DNA of 64,000 nt from Aliarcobacter sp. (GCA_028688995.1 JAQTXB010000006.1:62001-126000); one strand, 5' to 3'; counted from the stretch's first letter, positions 7,973-16,950 are shown. Numbers and translations are program-made. Notes: a model not told the origin generated them from the letters alone.

Positions 7973-9376
7973 TTAAACTGTTTCAAAATTAAATCTATCT
8001 GCAAATTCGACTTTTTTAATAACTGTTTCTATCAAACTATTTAATCTATAATATCCACTATTTCCATGGTCAAGTTCTAATAAATTAATTAATCGTTGAT
8101 GTATATGTTTTTCATAATTTTCATTTATTTCACTCAAAATTTCTTTTTCTTTTTTAATTACTTCATTTAATTCTTCTTCATTTTTTCCTGTTGCTAAAAT
8201 TACTGCCTTTATAATAAGTTTTAAATGATTATTCTCATCTCCAAGTTTATTAGGAACTAATAAATCAATAAGTTTTTGTATATTAATTTTCCCTATTTTT
8301 AATAATTCATATTCATTCGGTAATTTCATTCTTAGAATCACAAATAAAACTATAATTCTAAAATGTGACTCAAATAATCTAAGATTTACAGTTGAAAAGA
8401 TAATATTAAGTTGAAGAAATAATTGTTCAATTTCTCTAAGATTAAAATTTAATGATTTTATTAAATATTTAATCATTGCTAATTCATCCAATGATGAATC
8501 ATATTGTTTTATTATATTTTTACTTTTAAAAATTTTATTGAACTGATAAACTTCAGAATATAAATAATAAGAAAAATCATCTAACTTAGGATTGTTCAAA
8601 TAATATTCTAAATCAATAAATCTTCTTAAATAATTGTCTGTATCAATATTTCCATATTGTGATTTAATTGATTCACTTAATTGTGATTTATCGATTGATA
8701 AAACAAAAATTAATTTTTTAATTCCAAATATATGTTTTATTCTTTCAAGCAATTCTATAGAATATAAAGGTCTACATCTATCAAGTTCATCTATAAATAT
8801 AACAAATGGTGTTTCGTTATTTATTTTAGATAAAAGCTCTTCAATAGAACTTTTAAATTCTATTGTAATTTCTTTATCCTTTGAATAATTATCAATTAGT
8901 TCTTTTGCACTAGACTCGGCAATGGCACCTAACGCTTCTTCAAATCCTTTATCAAAATCAACTACACCAGCTGTAATACCTTTTAAAAATGCTGGTATTC
9001 CTCTTTTTAATACTTTGCCACCAATATTTTTAACTTTTTCAAAACTTTCTTCAACTTTTTGGTCTGCATGAAATTCTTCATTTATATATTTTTTAATTTC
9101 TCCCAAAATAGAAATCAAAGGTTCTTTTGAAAAATCATCTTCCCATGCACTAAAATAAATACTATTTACCTTATATTCTTTTTTCAAATATGTTTGCCAA
9201 AGTTTAACAAATGTTGTTTTTCCTGAACCCCAACTTGCATTTATACTTAATACTAATGGTTCTGTATTTGAAATTATTAATTTTGATAAATCTTCAATAG
9301 AATCTTTTCTTTGCAATTTATCATTTTTAAAAATATCATTTTCATCTATTTCTATTTCTTGGTTCTTTTTAATCAT
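7973..9376 (-). CDS. KAP-family P-loop NTPase
   Basis: 467-residue KAP NTPase. Walker A is WGSGKTT at about residues 49-55, following the family-typical LSINASWGSGKTTFVK. Walker B is FVIFIDELDRCRP near residue 195, with the DELDRC sequence characteristic of KAP. KAP proteins are STAND-like ATPases; the phage-exclusion protein PifA belongs to the family and many members sit in defence loci. There is a hydrophobic Gly/Ala segment near residues 128-155 but no clear membrane helix pair. The start is supported by AAGGAAATAAT before ATG. It is flanked by toxin-antitoxin and SbcCD-type genes. A phage-defence role is inference. Confidence 0.85.
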   Translation of the reverse strand: MIKKNQEIEIDENDIFKNDKLQRKDSIEDLSKLIISNTEPLVLSINASWGSGKTTFVKLWQTYLKKEYKVNSIYFSAWEDDFSKEPLISILGEIKKYINEEFHADQKVEESFEKVKNIGGKVLKRGIPAFLKGITAGVVDFDKGFEEALGAIAESSAKELIDNYSKDKEITIEFKSSIEELLSKINNETPFVIFIDELDRCRPLYSIELLERIKHIFGIKKLIFVLSIDKSQLSESIKSQYGNIDTDNYLRRFIDLEYYLNNPKLDDFSYYLYSEVYQFNKIFKSKNIIKQYDSSLDELAMIKYLIKSLNFNLREIEQLFLQLNIIFSTVNLRLFESHFRIIVLFVILRMKLPNEYELLKIGKINIQKLIDLLVPNKLGDENNHLKLIIKAVILATGKNEEELNEVIKKEKEILSEINENYEKHIHQRLINLLELDHGNSGYYRLNSLIETVIKKVEFADRFNFETV

Positions 9377-9402
9377 ATTATTTCCTTTTTTTATTATTAT
9401 CC

Positions 9403-11772
9403 CTAAACTTCCACAACTCGCTCAAACATCTCTTTTATCTCCATTTCATGGCTTATCAGAAATATTTGTCTATATTGTTCTTTGATAGTATGGAAGGCTT
9501 CTAGGATTTCCATTCTTCTTGCTTCATCTTGACTTCCAAAAACTTCGTCAAAGGCTAGGAATTCTACACTACTTGCTCCACTTAGTTCACTGAGTGTTTT
9601 TGATATGGCGATTCTTAAAACCAAGTTTGCTAAGTCGATTTCACCACCACTGAATCTTTCGATTGGGTATTTTTTGCCTTCATCGTAGATATAAAAGTCA
9701 AAGTCGTTTGATACTTCTATGTGTTGATATTTGCCTTTTGTGATTTGGGCGTACATAGTTGAGGCTATGTCTGAAATTCTTGGAGCTACTTTTGAGTTTA
9801 GTTTTGTTTTGAATTCAGCAAGGCTTATTTTTATTTTTTCATAGTCGTTTAGGTCATCTTTTTTCGTTTGTACTTTTGATAGTTGTATTTCGTTGTTATT
9901 TAGGCTTTCTTGAATTGTTTTGATTTGCCCTTGAATAGTGGCTATTTTTACTTTTAGTTCATTTATAACAGCAATTAGACTATCTTTTTGGGCTTGTACC
10001 TCATCGTATTGTTTTATTTTTTCTTGGTGTTTTACCTCATCGTAGTTTATAGCTTGGAATTCTAGGTCTTTTTGTAGAAGTTCTAGGTTGTATTTGTCTT
10101 GGTTTTGGATTGAAGTTTGTAGTTCTTCTTTTATACTATCTACTCTTTTTAGCATAGTTTCAAGACTAAGTACATATTCGTATTTTATTTTTAGCTCTTT
10201 TTGTTTTAGAAGTAGTTGTTCGTGTATAGTGTTATCGTAAGTGTAGATTTCTAGTTTTGCTAGTTCAGCTTTGTTTTTTACGCCTTTTTGTGTTACTTTT
10301 TCAAAATGCTCTTTTTGGTGTTGTAAGTCTTTGTTTTTACTCTCTATTAGATTTATTGCTTTTGATAGTTCAAAGTGTTCTTTTATATATGCTTTTTGAG
10401 ACTCTTCTATTTGCTCTTTGTTTTTTTGTATCTCTTCTAGGTTTATAGTGGCTTTGTCTATTTTCTCTTTTTGTGTTGTTTTTACTATATGTTCAAGTGA
10501 TAGTATTACATTATCATACTCATCTAAAAGTGGTCTTGTACAAGTTGGACAGTTTGACTCTCGCCCTAGATTTGTGATGTTTTCTATCTTTTTTGAAATA
10601 TCTGATATTAGTTTTTGTTCCCCTGCTATTTCTTGAAGTAGTGTTTTTTCTTGAGTTTGTATTTGTAGAAGTGTTTGTTTTATACTCTCTAGTTTGGCTT
10701 CAAGGGCTTTTTCTTTTTCTACTAACTCTTTATGCTCTTTTGTTTCAAACTCTAAAAGGCTTATTGTCTCTTTTGCTTTTTTGTATTGATCTCGCAATTC
10801 ATTTTGCTCTAGGATTAAACCCTCTTTTCTTATATGAAACTCTTTTAGTTTCTCTTGCTCTTTTATACTTTCGTATAAGCTTATATACTCTTCTTTAACA
10901 CTTTGTAATCCTCTAAGCTCTTCTTGTTTAGTGTTTAGGTTATTTAGCTCATTTGAGAGTTTATCTTGATTTACTTGGTGAGATTTAATACTATTTTTTA
11001 GAAGTTCACATCTTGCGTGTAGGTTTTGTTTTTGCTCTTTTGTTTTTGTATATAGTTCTAACTCTTGTTTTATAGTTTGTTCTTCTATTTTTGTACTATC
11101 TAAAAGTGTTGTTCTAGTGCTTATATCTTTTTGTATCTCTTGGCTTTGTTTTGTATACTCTACTATATACTCTTTTTTAATACTTATATCTTCAGCACTT
11201 AATAATACTTCTGCAAATGCCCCTATTTCTCGCTTTAGTTCTCGGCTTTTTTCTATTAGCTCTTTTTCTACAAAATCTATCTTTTCAAGGCCTAGAAGTT
11301 TTCTTATCATCTTCTTTCGCTCTTCTGGTTTACTATTACTTAAACTTGTCAGTTCCTTTTGACTAGCAAATAGTGTATGTACAAAAGCATCTTTACTCAT
11401 CTTAGTTAAGTTTACTATACTTGTAGTTACTTCTTTTGCTCCTGTAGTTATAAGCTCAGTGTTTTTATATAGTTTCGCATTTGCAGTTAGTGTTTTTCCT
11501 CTAAACTCTCTTATTACTTTATACTCTATAGTGTCAAACTCAAAATCTAGCTCTACTATAACAGCATCTTTAGAAGAAGCATTTGAGTTTCTTACTACTT
11601 CTTTATCACCTTTGCTTTTTAGTTCTCCATATAGGGCAAAAAGTATAGCTTCAAAGATAGTTGATTTTCCAGCACCATTTTTTCCTATGATTCCTATAAG
11701 TCCTGATTCAAAGGCTATTTCAAAATTTGTATATTTTTTGAAGTTTTCTAGTTTTAGATTAGTTAATATCAT
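9403..11772 (-). CDS. sbcC: SbcC/Rad50-type ATPase of a nuclease pair
   Basis: 789-residue SMC-like ATPase. The N-terminal Walker A is GKNGAGKSTIFEAIL (about residues 30-44). Two long coiled coils flank a zinc-hook motif CPTC near residue 407. The C-terminal half-domain has the signature RFSGGEIDLAN, then a Walker B FLAFDEVFGSQDE. This is the full Rad50/SbcC layout. It overlaps the upstream sbcD-like gene by 14 nt, so the two are co-translated subunits of a Mre11-Rad50-like complex that processes DNA ends and hairpins. It is shorter than E. coli SbcC (1048 aa), within the range for archaeal/epsilon-type Rad50 homologues. Confidence 0.9.
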   Translation of the reverse strand: MILTNLKLENFKKYTNFEIAFESGLIGIIGKNGAGKSTIFEAILFALYGELKSKGDKEVVRNSNASSKDAVIVELDFEFDTIEYKVIREFRGKTLTANAKLYKNTELITTGAKEVTTSIVNLTKMSKDAFVHTLFASQKELTSLSNSKPEERKKMIRKLLGLEKIDFVEKELIEKSRELKREIGAFAEVLLSAEDISIKKEYIVEYTKQSQEIQKDISTRTTLLDSTKIEEQTIKQELELYTKTKEQKQNLHARCELLKNSIKSHQVNQDKLSNELNNLNTKQEELRGLQSVKEEYISLYESIKEQEKLKEFHIRKEGLILEQNELRDQYKKAKETISLLEFETKEHKELVEKEKALEAKLESIKQTLLQIQTQEKTLLQEIAGEQKLISDISKKIENITNLGRESNCPTCTRPLLDEYDNVILSLEHIVKTTQKEKIDKATINLEEIQKNKEQIEESQKAYIKEHFELSKAINLIESKNKDLQHQKEHFEKVTQKGVKNKAELAKLEIYTYDNTIHEQLLLKQKELKIKYEYVLSLETMLKRVDSIKEELQTSIQNQDKYNLELLQKDLEFQAINYDEVKHQEKIKQYDEVQAQKDSLIAVINELKVKIATIQGQIKTIQESLNNNEIQLSKVQTKKDDLNDYEKIKISLAEFKTKLNSKVAPRISDIASTMYAQITKGKYQHIEVSNDFDFYIYDEGKKYPIERFSGGEIDLANLVLRIAISKTLSELSGASSVEFLAFDEVFGSQDEARRMEILEAFHTIKEQYRQIFLISHEMEIKEMFERVVEV

Positions 11773-12877
11773 AACTTAGCTCCTCATATTTAGAAAATAG
11801 TTCTTGTACCTTTGATTTTAGTCTTTCATACTCTTTGTCTTCACTCTCTTCTTTTATATGCTCTAGGAAATACTCTTCTAGTGATATGGCTTCTAAGTTT
11901 TGTATATCTGAGTTTGAATCACTTTTTTTAAACTCTCTTTTTATACTCACACTCATGGCACTTGGAAATATATCTTTGATTTGTTTATTTTGTATATCTA
12001 TGGAACTAAGTGGCGTAAGATTTTTTAGTTTTACTTCTACTATAGCATCAGAGCAATCACTAACATCTAGATTTTGTATAGAAGTTTCATAATCCTCACA
12101 ATCAATCTCTTTTTGTCGTATAGCTCTTATGTTTATCTCTTTATACTCTATAGTTAAACTCTCTTCTAAAGTTGCAAGGATAAAACCCTTTGAATTTCGT
12201 TTATCATTTAGACTTGTTCGCTCACTGCTTCCACTATAATAAACATTTTCATATTTACCAACAGCGCCAAATCCATGCCAATGTCCAAGGGCTACATAAT
12301 CCATTTTAGAAAATATATACTCTTTATTTGATGGATAAACCCACTCTCCAAACTCTTGCATCAAATACCAAGCTCCAACACTACAATGCATCATCATAAT
12401 ATTTTTTTTAGATTCACTTATATTTGCTTCACATGATTCTATTTGCATCAGGGCTTTTGAGTCATCATTTAGATGAGGTAGAGTATGAAAGACTACATCA
12501 GCAAACTCTATTTTTTTATACTCTTGATTATACGAAACATAGATATTTTTAAAGTTCTCAAAAATCTTTAGAATTGGTGAGCTGAGGTTAGTTCGAGGAG
12601 TTGAGTGATTTCCTGCTATTAAAATAAATGGAATATTCAAAGATTCTATTTCTTTAAACTTTTCAAGGGCAAAGGTAATTGCTCTATTACTTGGACTTGA
12701 ACGATGAAATAAATCGCCAGTATGGATTATGTAATCTGGTTTGATTGTTTTGATTTGTTCAACTATTTGGGAAAAAGCATCGTAAAAATCTGCTTCTCTT
12801 TGGTTTATATTTTCATTGTTTATTATATCAAGGTCATTAAAACCTAGATGTGTATCACTAAAATGTACTATTTTCAA
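11759..12877 (-). CDS. sbcD: SbcD/Mre11-type nuclease
   Basis: 372-residue metallophosphoesterase with all family motifs in order: HFSDTHLGF, IIHTGDLFHR, ILIAGNHS, MMHCSVG and ALGHWHG, which supply the two-metal site. The C-terminal part is charged and helical, the usual interaction region for the Rad50-like partner. It is the first gene of the pair and overlaps the ATPase gene by 14 nt. Upstream, on the minus strand, a TATAAT hexamer (12912-12917) lies 6 bp after an 11-bp-spaced direct repeat. Exo/endonuclease on blocked or hairpin DNA ends is inferred from the family. Confidence 0.9.
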   Translation of the reverse strand: MKIVHFSDTHLGFNDLDIINNENINQREADFYDAFSQIVEQIKTIKPDYIIHTGDLFHRSSPSNRAITFALEKFKEIESLNIPFILIAGNHSTPRTNLSSPILKIFENFKNIYVSYNQEYKKIEFADVVFHTLPHLNDDSKALMQIESCEANISESKKNIMMMHCSVGAWYLMQEFGEWVYPSNKEYIFSKMDYVALGHWHGFGAVGKYENVYYSGSSERTSLNDKRNSKGFILATLEESLTIEYKEINIRAIRQKEIDCEDYETSIQNLDVSDCSDAIVEVKLKNLTPLSSIDIQNKQIKDIFPSAMSVSIKREFKKSDSNSDIQNLEAISLEEYFLEHIKEESEDKEYERLKSKVQELFSKYEELSYDIN

Positions 12878-12911
12878 AGTTTAATCTTTTTATTTTATTT
12901 TGTTAATAAAT

Positions 12912-12943
12912 ATTATAACAAACAAATGACTCTCAAATGACTC
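12912..12943 (-). promoter_or_regulatory. Promoter of the sbcDC-type operon with an 11-bp direct repeat
   Basis: Read on the minus strand, GAGTCATTT occurs twice (12943-12935 and 12932-12924) with an 11-bp period. After 6 bp it is followed by a perfect -10 hexamer TATAAT (12917-12912). The repeat covers the -35 position, which lacks a good TTGACA. This is compatible with an activator or repressor site; the regulator is unknown. Confidence 0.5.
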
Positions 12944-12993
12944 AATTTCTCTTTTACTTGTTTTATTGCATATAAAATCTTATAATTCCAACC

Positions 12994-13848
12994 ATGGAAG
13001 ATTTACTTGAAATCAAATTTTTATCAAGCCTAGAAAATGACGGCTTTGAAATTCTCACTTTAGATAAACTATTAGGAAAATATGATTTAACAAATCACTA
13101 TATGACTAAACCCCATCGAATCAAGTTTTACAATATTTTATATTTTACAAATGCAGATGATTATCACTATGTTGATTTCAAAGAATATCCAGTAAAAAAA
13201 GGCTCATTGATTTTTTTGAATAAAAATCAAATACATAACTTTAGTAAAACTGCAAACTATCAAGGCTATATCATCCTTTTTACTGATAAGTTTTTAAGTA
13301 GAAACCTTATCAATATTCAAAAAGTTTTTTATAATATCTTATCAAAACCATATATTTTAGATAATTGTTTTGAAGAGTTTGAAACAATTTTCAAACAACT
13401 ACTAAATGAATATCAAGATAAAAACAATCTTTTTAAAGAAAAGATATTTACCCTACTTTTTAATTATCTGATTTTAAAATCTGAAAAGCTTTTATCACTC
13501 AATCTTGATAATAATCAAAATGAAAAATATCTTACAATATTTGAAGAGTTTACAAACCTACTGCAAGAAAACTATCAATTATCAAGAAATGTAAACTTTT
13601 ATGCACAAAAACTTAATATTTCTCCTAAACACTTAAATATCTTATGCAAAAAGTTTTTAAATTTAAGTGCCAAAAATACCATTGATAATTACATCATTTT
13701 AGAAGCAAAAAGAGAACTAATCTCAAACTTACCTATCAAAGAGATAGCTTATAAATTAGGTTTTATTGAAACAACAAACTTTGTCAAGTATTTCAAAAAA
13801 CAGACAAATATCTCACCCTCAAAATTTAAAGAGCAATTAGGCTTTTAG
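12994..13848 (+). CDS. AraC-family transcriptional regulator
   Basis: 284-residue regulator with an N-terminal cupin-like sensing domain (about residues 30-90: DYHYVDFKEYPVKKGSLIFLNKNQIHNF) and a C-terminal AraC DNA-binding domain (about 180-284). The two helix-turn-helices end in the family signature EIAYKLGFIETTNFVKYFKKQTNISPSKFKEQ. The effector is unknown. It is followed 90 bp later by an exported SnoaL-like protein on the same strand, its most likely nearby target. No strong ribosome binding site precedes the ATG, so the start is moderately certain. Confidence 0.85.
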   Translation: MEDLLEIKFLSSLENDGFEILTLDKLLGKYDLTNHYMTKPHRIKFYNILYFTNADDYHYVDFKEYPVKKGSLIFLNKNQIHNFSKTANYQGYIILFTDKFLSRNLINIQKVFYNILSKPYILDNCFEEFETIFKQLLNEYQDKNNLFKEKIFTLLFNYLILKSEKLLSLNLDNNQNEKYLTIFEEFTNLLQENYQLSRNVNFYAQKLNISPKHLNILCKKFLNLSAKNTIDNYIILEAKRELISNLPIKEIAYKLGFIETTNFVKYFKKQTNISPSKFKEQLGF

Positions 13849-13938
13849 TTTCATATTTACCATTTTTAATACTATTTTAACCTTTAAAATATTTTTCCTA
13901 AAGTGTAAACTTTCCTCATATACATTAAAGGATAAAAA

Positions 13939-14637
13939 ATGAAAAAAAGAAATATTTTATTAACAACAATTACTCTAATCTCTTTAGCATACTCATCATT
14001 AAATGCTCAAGAATTAAGTCAAAAAGAAAAAAGTATCTCACTATTAGAGAAAGCATTTTCAACAAATCAAGATAGAAGTGGTTTAGCTTATATAAATGAG
14101 AAAAAATATATTCAACACAATCTTTATGCACAAGATGGAATTGCTGGTTTAAAAGGATATTTGGATTATTTAAAAGGAAAAGAGTTAGAATATAAAGTTT
14201 TAATTGCATTTGAAGATAACAATTATGCCGTAACTTTTTCTTTGTCTAAACAAGGAAAAGAAACAAATAAAGTTATTGATATTTTCAGATTTGAAAAGGG
14301 ATTAATAGTTGAGCATTGGGACAATGCTGAAACTCTAAACAAAGATGAAAATTTAGAAGTTACAAAAACTGTTGATTTAGATAAAACCCAAGCAAATAAA
14401 AACTTGGTTAAAGAACTAATAAATAAAAAAGTATTAGATGGTACTTATCTAAAAAATCATTTGATTTTAGCTCAAGGTAATTTTGTTTTGGCACTAAATG
14501 AAATAGAAAAAGACAATCAAAAGATTTCATTATATGAACTTTTTGATGTTAAAGATTCAAAAATAGTTAAAAAATGGGATATAGAAGAAAAAATTCTACC
14601 TCTTACACAATGGCAAAACTCAAATGGGAAATTTTAA
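13939..14637 (+). CDS. Exported SnoaL-like (NTF2-fold) protein
   Basis: 232-residue protein with a clear signal peptide (about residues 1-23, ending SSLNAQ). Two NTF2/SnoaL-like modules appear to follow. The first, at about 35-135, includes YIQHNLYAQDGIAGLKGYL and the sequence VIDIFRFEKGLIVEHWD. The second, at about 140-228, includes YLKNHLILAQG and SLYELFDVKDSKIVKKWD. The paired IVEHWD/IVKKWD elements show an internal duplication. SnoaL-like proteins are small enzymes or ligand binders, and no specific substrate can be given. A good ribosome site (AAAGGATAAAAA) precedes the ATG and a hairpin terminator follows. Confidence 0.7.
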   Translation: MKKRNILLTTITLISLAYSSLNAQELSQKEKSISLLEKAFSTNQDRSGLAYINEKKYIQHNLYAQDGIAGLKGYLDYLKGKELEYKVLIAFEDNNYAVTFSLSKQGKETNKVIDIFRFEKGLIVEHWDNAETLNKDENLEVTKTVDLDKTQANKNLVKELINKKVLDGTYLKNHLILAQGNFVLALNEIEKDNQKISLYELFDVKDSKIVKKWDIEEKILPLTQWQNSNGKF

Positions 14638-14657
14638 AGATGGCTTTTGCCATCTTT
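14636..14657 (+). terminator. Hairpin terminator after the SnoaL-like gene
   Basis: AAAGATGGC and GCCATCTTT form a perfect 9-bp stem with a TTTT loop, overlapping the stop codon region and followed by an A+T-rich tail. Confidence 0.75.
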
Positions 14658-15092
14658 ATTTAATATTCCATAGTTCTACTACAATTATTTATAAAATTCA
14701 CAGTAAAAATCCTTCCAGAAACTTGTGTTATAGAACAAGATAATGCTACAATTTTATCACGAGAGTATAACTATCTTCAAATTTATCGTTTTTATCGTAA
14801 TGTCAATTTTTTTATATTGAATTCAATAACAACACTACTTATATGAATAGTTCGGGAAGTCATTATGCTCTTAGACCATGAAGTTATCACTAATTGGTTC
14901 ATATTGTAATTACTATATACCGGCTATATAGATAAATAAAATTACAAAAGAGATTGAATTTTCTGATTATCCTAATTATTAGATAAGGAAGTTTTGTGAA
15001 ATATGTTAGTGAATTAATATGGTTAAGTCTTTAGCCCATTGTTATATCTTTTAGATATAAACTTTATACAAAAATGCAACAAAAGGAATAAA
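14658..15092. other. 435-bp intergenic stretch, possible decayed coding remnant
   Basis: No intact gene. One plus-strand frame stays open from about 14665 to 14840 without a good start and reads peptide-like (for example ILPETCVIEQDNATILSRE). A second frame continues to about 14880 with SSGSHYALRP. This looks like a frameshifted remnant, but I cannot name a parent family. The last 60 bp carry the leader of the next gene (ribosome site AAAAGGAATAA). Confidence 0.3.
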
Positions 15093-15491
15093 ATGATTGC
15101 AATACCAATAAAAATCAAAAAAGAAACTTGTTTCCTATCCACACTATTTGGAAAAGCTAAATATTTTGCTTTAATAAACAACAATACTGTGGAGATAGTT
15201 AAAAATGAACAAACAAGTGGAAAAGCAGTAGCTGATTGGTTAAAAAGTAAAAATGTAAATATACTTATCACTTCAAACATAAAAGAAAAACCCTTTGAAA
15301 GTCTTTTAAAACACAATATCAAAACATATTTTGCAAGAGATGAAAAAATAGATATAAATAAAATATTATTACAATATGCAGATGGAGAGTTACCTATTTT
15401 AGACCACGATCTTTTTCAAATTATTTTTAAAAAGCACTCTTTCAAAAAAAACATTAATTCTGACAAAATAGCTGGTGAATTTCATTTTTAG
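15093..15491 (+). CDS. NifX/NifB-C-terminal-like iron-molybdenum cofactor domain protein
   Basis: 132-residue single-domain protein of the dinitrogenase iron-molybdenum cofactor family (NifX/NafY/NifB-C type). It starts MIAIPIKIKK, and the core holds GKAKYFALINNNTVEIVKN and GKAVADWLKSKNVNILITSNIKEKPFESLL. I chose ATG 15093 because AAAAGGAATAA lies just before it; an upstream in-frame ATG at 15039 has no such site. Members without a nif cluster are often small metal-cluster or redox-linked proteins of unknown role, and no nif genes are visible here. Confidence 0.75.
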   Translation: MIAIPIKIKKETCFLSTLFGKAKYFALINNNTVEIVKNEQTSGKAVADWLKSKNVNILITSNIKEKPFESLLKHNIKTYFARDEKIDINKILLQYADGELPILDHDLFQIIFKKHSFKKNINSDKIAGEFHF

Positions 15492-15495
15492 ACTT

Positions 15496-15528
15496 GTAGA
15501 ATAGAAATTTTTTAAATTTCTATTCTAC
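15496..15528. terminator. Bidirectional terminator between convergent genes
   Basis: GTAGAATAGAAATTT (15496-15510) and AAATTTCTATTCTAC (15514-15528) form a perfect 15-bp stem with a 3-nt loop. A T-rich run follows on the plus strand. The last codons of the NfeD-like gene lie inside the stem. Confidence 0.85.
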
Positions 15529-15965
15529 CTTTTTTCTATTGTAGCTTTGTTTTTAAAAGTTTTTAAAACAACAACTTTTTCACCCTCAACAAATTCTTTT
15601 TCGTCAATAATAGAGTCTATATCCCAATAAGTTGCCTTATATAGAACCTTTGAGTTTTTTATTTCACCCATTCCTTTTTCATCAAAAAAATTATCTGAAA
15701 TATCTTTTTTTGATTTTAAAAAAGATTCCAACGCTTTTTTTCTAAAAAGTAATAATAAAATCAAAGAAAATATTGAAGCTATTGCAATTTGCCAAAGTCC
15801 ATCTGAAAAAATATAAATATAACTAATCAAAGCAGTTAAAATAAATCCAAATCCAAACCAAATAAGAACAAAAGATGCAATAACAGCTTCAAAAGCTATT
15901 AATGCAACTCCTATTGCTAAAAGGATATATGGGTCAATTACACTAAGAATTATTTGAGTTGGCAT
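15525..15965 (-). CDS. NfeD-family membrane protein
   Basis: 146-residue protein with three to four membrane helices (about 8-70) followed by a small soluble C-terminal OB-fold-like domain (about 90-146: GEIKNSKVLYKATYWDIDSI, EGEKVVVLKTFKNKATIEK), the short NfeD type. It overlaps the SPFH gene by 23 nt. NfeD and SPFH proteins almost always occur as a pair and act together in membrane-domain organisation or envelope stress. The pair is driven by the tandem-box promoter at 16899-16932. Confidence 0.87.
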   Translation of the reverse strand: MPTQIILSVIDPYILLAIGVALIAFEAVIASFVLIWFGFGFILTALISYIYIFSDGLWQIAIASIFSLILLLLFRKKALESFLKSKKDISDNFFDEKGMGEIKNSKVLYKATYWDIDSIIDEKEFVEGEKVVVLKTFKNKATIEKR

Positions 15966-16872
15966 TGCTTACACCTTTAAAAAACGCGTCACCTAAAACA
16001 GAAGTTGCTCCAACCATTTGAGCCACATCATAAGGTAAAATCATCTTATCTGTTGAACCACTCTCAGCTAAGGCTCTAAATGCTGCAATTCTATCTTTTG
16101 CAAGTAAGAATTCTGCTGCTTTTTCGTTTTCCATCATTGAAATATTTATAAGTCTCATAGCTTCTTGTTGTCCAGCTGCCATTTGTTCTTGTTCATATCT
16201 TTTTGCATCTGCCATTCGCTCAATTGCTTCTGCTTTTAAAATCTCTTCTTGTTTAAAACCCTCAGCTTTTCTAATAACTGCTTCTTTATCAGCTCTGGCT
16301 TTTGTTTCGATTGCTCTTTTTTCTCTTTCAGCTTCCATTTGCATATTCATAGCTCGCTCAATTTCTGCTGGAACTGAAATATCAGAGATTTCAACTCTTG
16401 TTACTTTGATTCCCCAGTTAGCAGCTGCACTTCCTAACTCATTTTGTAGTTTTGCATTTAATGTTTCTCTATTTGATAAAGTATCATCTAAATCCATACC
16501 ACCAATTTCAGCTCTTAAAGTTGTCATTGCAAGATTTGCAATAGCATTTTTAAAATCAACTACATTATAAGTAGCTTCCATAGCATCATCAACTTTACAA
16601 AAAACAATGCCATCAATAGAAATATTTACATTATCTCTTGTAATTACTGATTGTTTTGTAATATCAACCAACTGCTCTCTAGAAGTCAAAATTGCTCGAA
16701 CCACATCGATAATAGGAATAATAAGGTGAAAACCACCATGAAGCTCTTTGTTAAACTTTCCTAATCGCTCGATTACATATACATCAGATTGAGGAACAAT
16801 TTTTACACCTTTTGAGATAATAATTAAAGCAAAAAATATAATTGCTACAGCAAATACGATACTTGTTTCCAT
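15943..16872 (-). CDS. SPFH/stomatin-type membrane protein (QmcA-like)
   Basis: 309-residue SPFH protein. An N-terminal membrane anchor (about 4-20) is followed by the SPFH/band-7 domain (about 24-190: VYVIERLGKFNKELHGGFHLIIPIID, TVLRAEIG-like core TTLRAEIGGMDLDDTLSNRE). A long Glu/Lys/Ala coiled coil (about 190-255) mediates oligomers. The C-terminal tail is hydrophobic and conserved in QmcA/stomatin relatives. It forms an operon with NfeD. Upstream is a TGTGAC tandem-box promoter shared with the signalling island 17-21 kb away. Confidence 0.9.
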   Translation of the reverse strand: METSIVFAVAIIFFALIIISKGVKIVPQSDVYVIERLGKFNKELHGGFHLIIPIIDVVRAILTSREQLVDITKQSVITRDNVNISIDGIVFCKVDDAMEATYNVVDFKNAIANLAMTTLRAEIGGMDLDDTLSNRETLNAKLQNELGSAAANWGIKVTRVEISDISVPAEIERAMNMQMEAEREKRAIETKARADKEAVIRKAEGFKQEEILKAEAIERMADAKRYEQEQMAAGQQEAMRLINISMMENEKAAEFLLAKDRIAAFRALAESGSTDKMILPYDVAQMVGATSVLGDAFFKGVSNANSNNS

Positions 16873-16898
16873 GAAATTCCTTTTATTTTAATCAAGTT

Positions 16899-16932
16899 AT
16901 TCTATCAGAAACTTGTCACATTTCATGTCACA
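16899..16932 (-). promoter_or_regulatory. Tandem TGTGAC promoter (site E) of the SPFH/NfeD operon
   Basis: On the minus strand: TGTGAC (16932-16927), 6 bp, TGTGAC (16920-16915), 10 bp, then TAGAAT (16904-16899) as -10, 27 bp before the ATG. Spacing is identical to four sites in 33851-38351. A direct repeat 10 bp from the -10 fits an OmpR/PhoB-type activator. Confidence 0.7.
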
Positions 16933-16950
16933 GATTTTTATATCAAAAGT

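Noticed and set aside
10257..11779. Several plus-strand frames opposite the SbcC-type gene
   Set aside because: They are Leu/Phe/Ser-rich shadows of the coiled-coil coding strand, which has Walker and zinc-hook motifs.
15039..15092. N-terminal extension of the NifX-like gene from ATG 15039
   Set aside because: No ribosome site, and the extra residues do not belong to the family fold; ATG 15093 has a good site.
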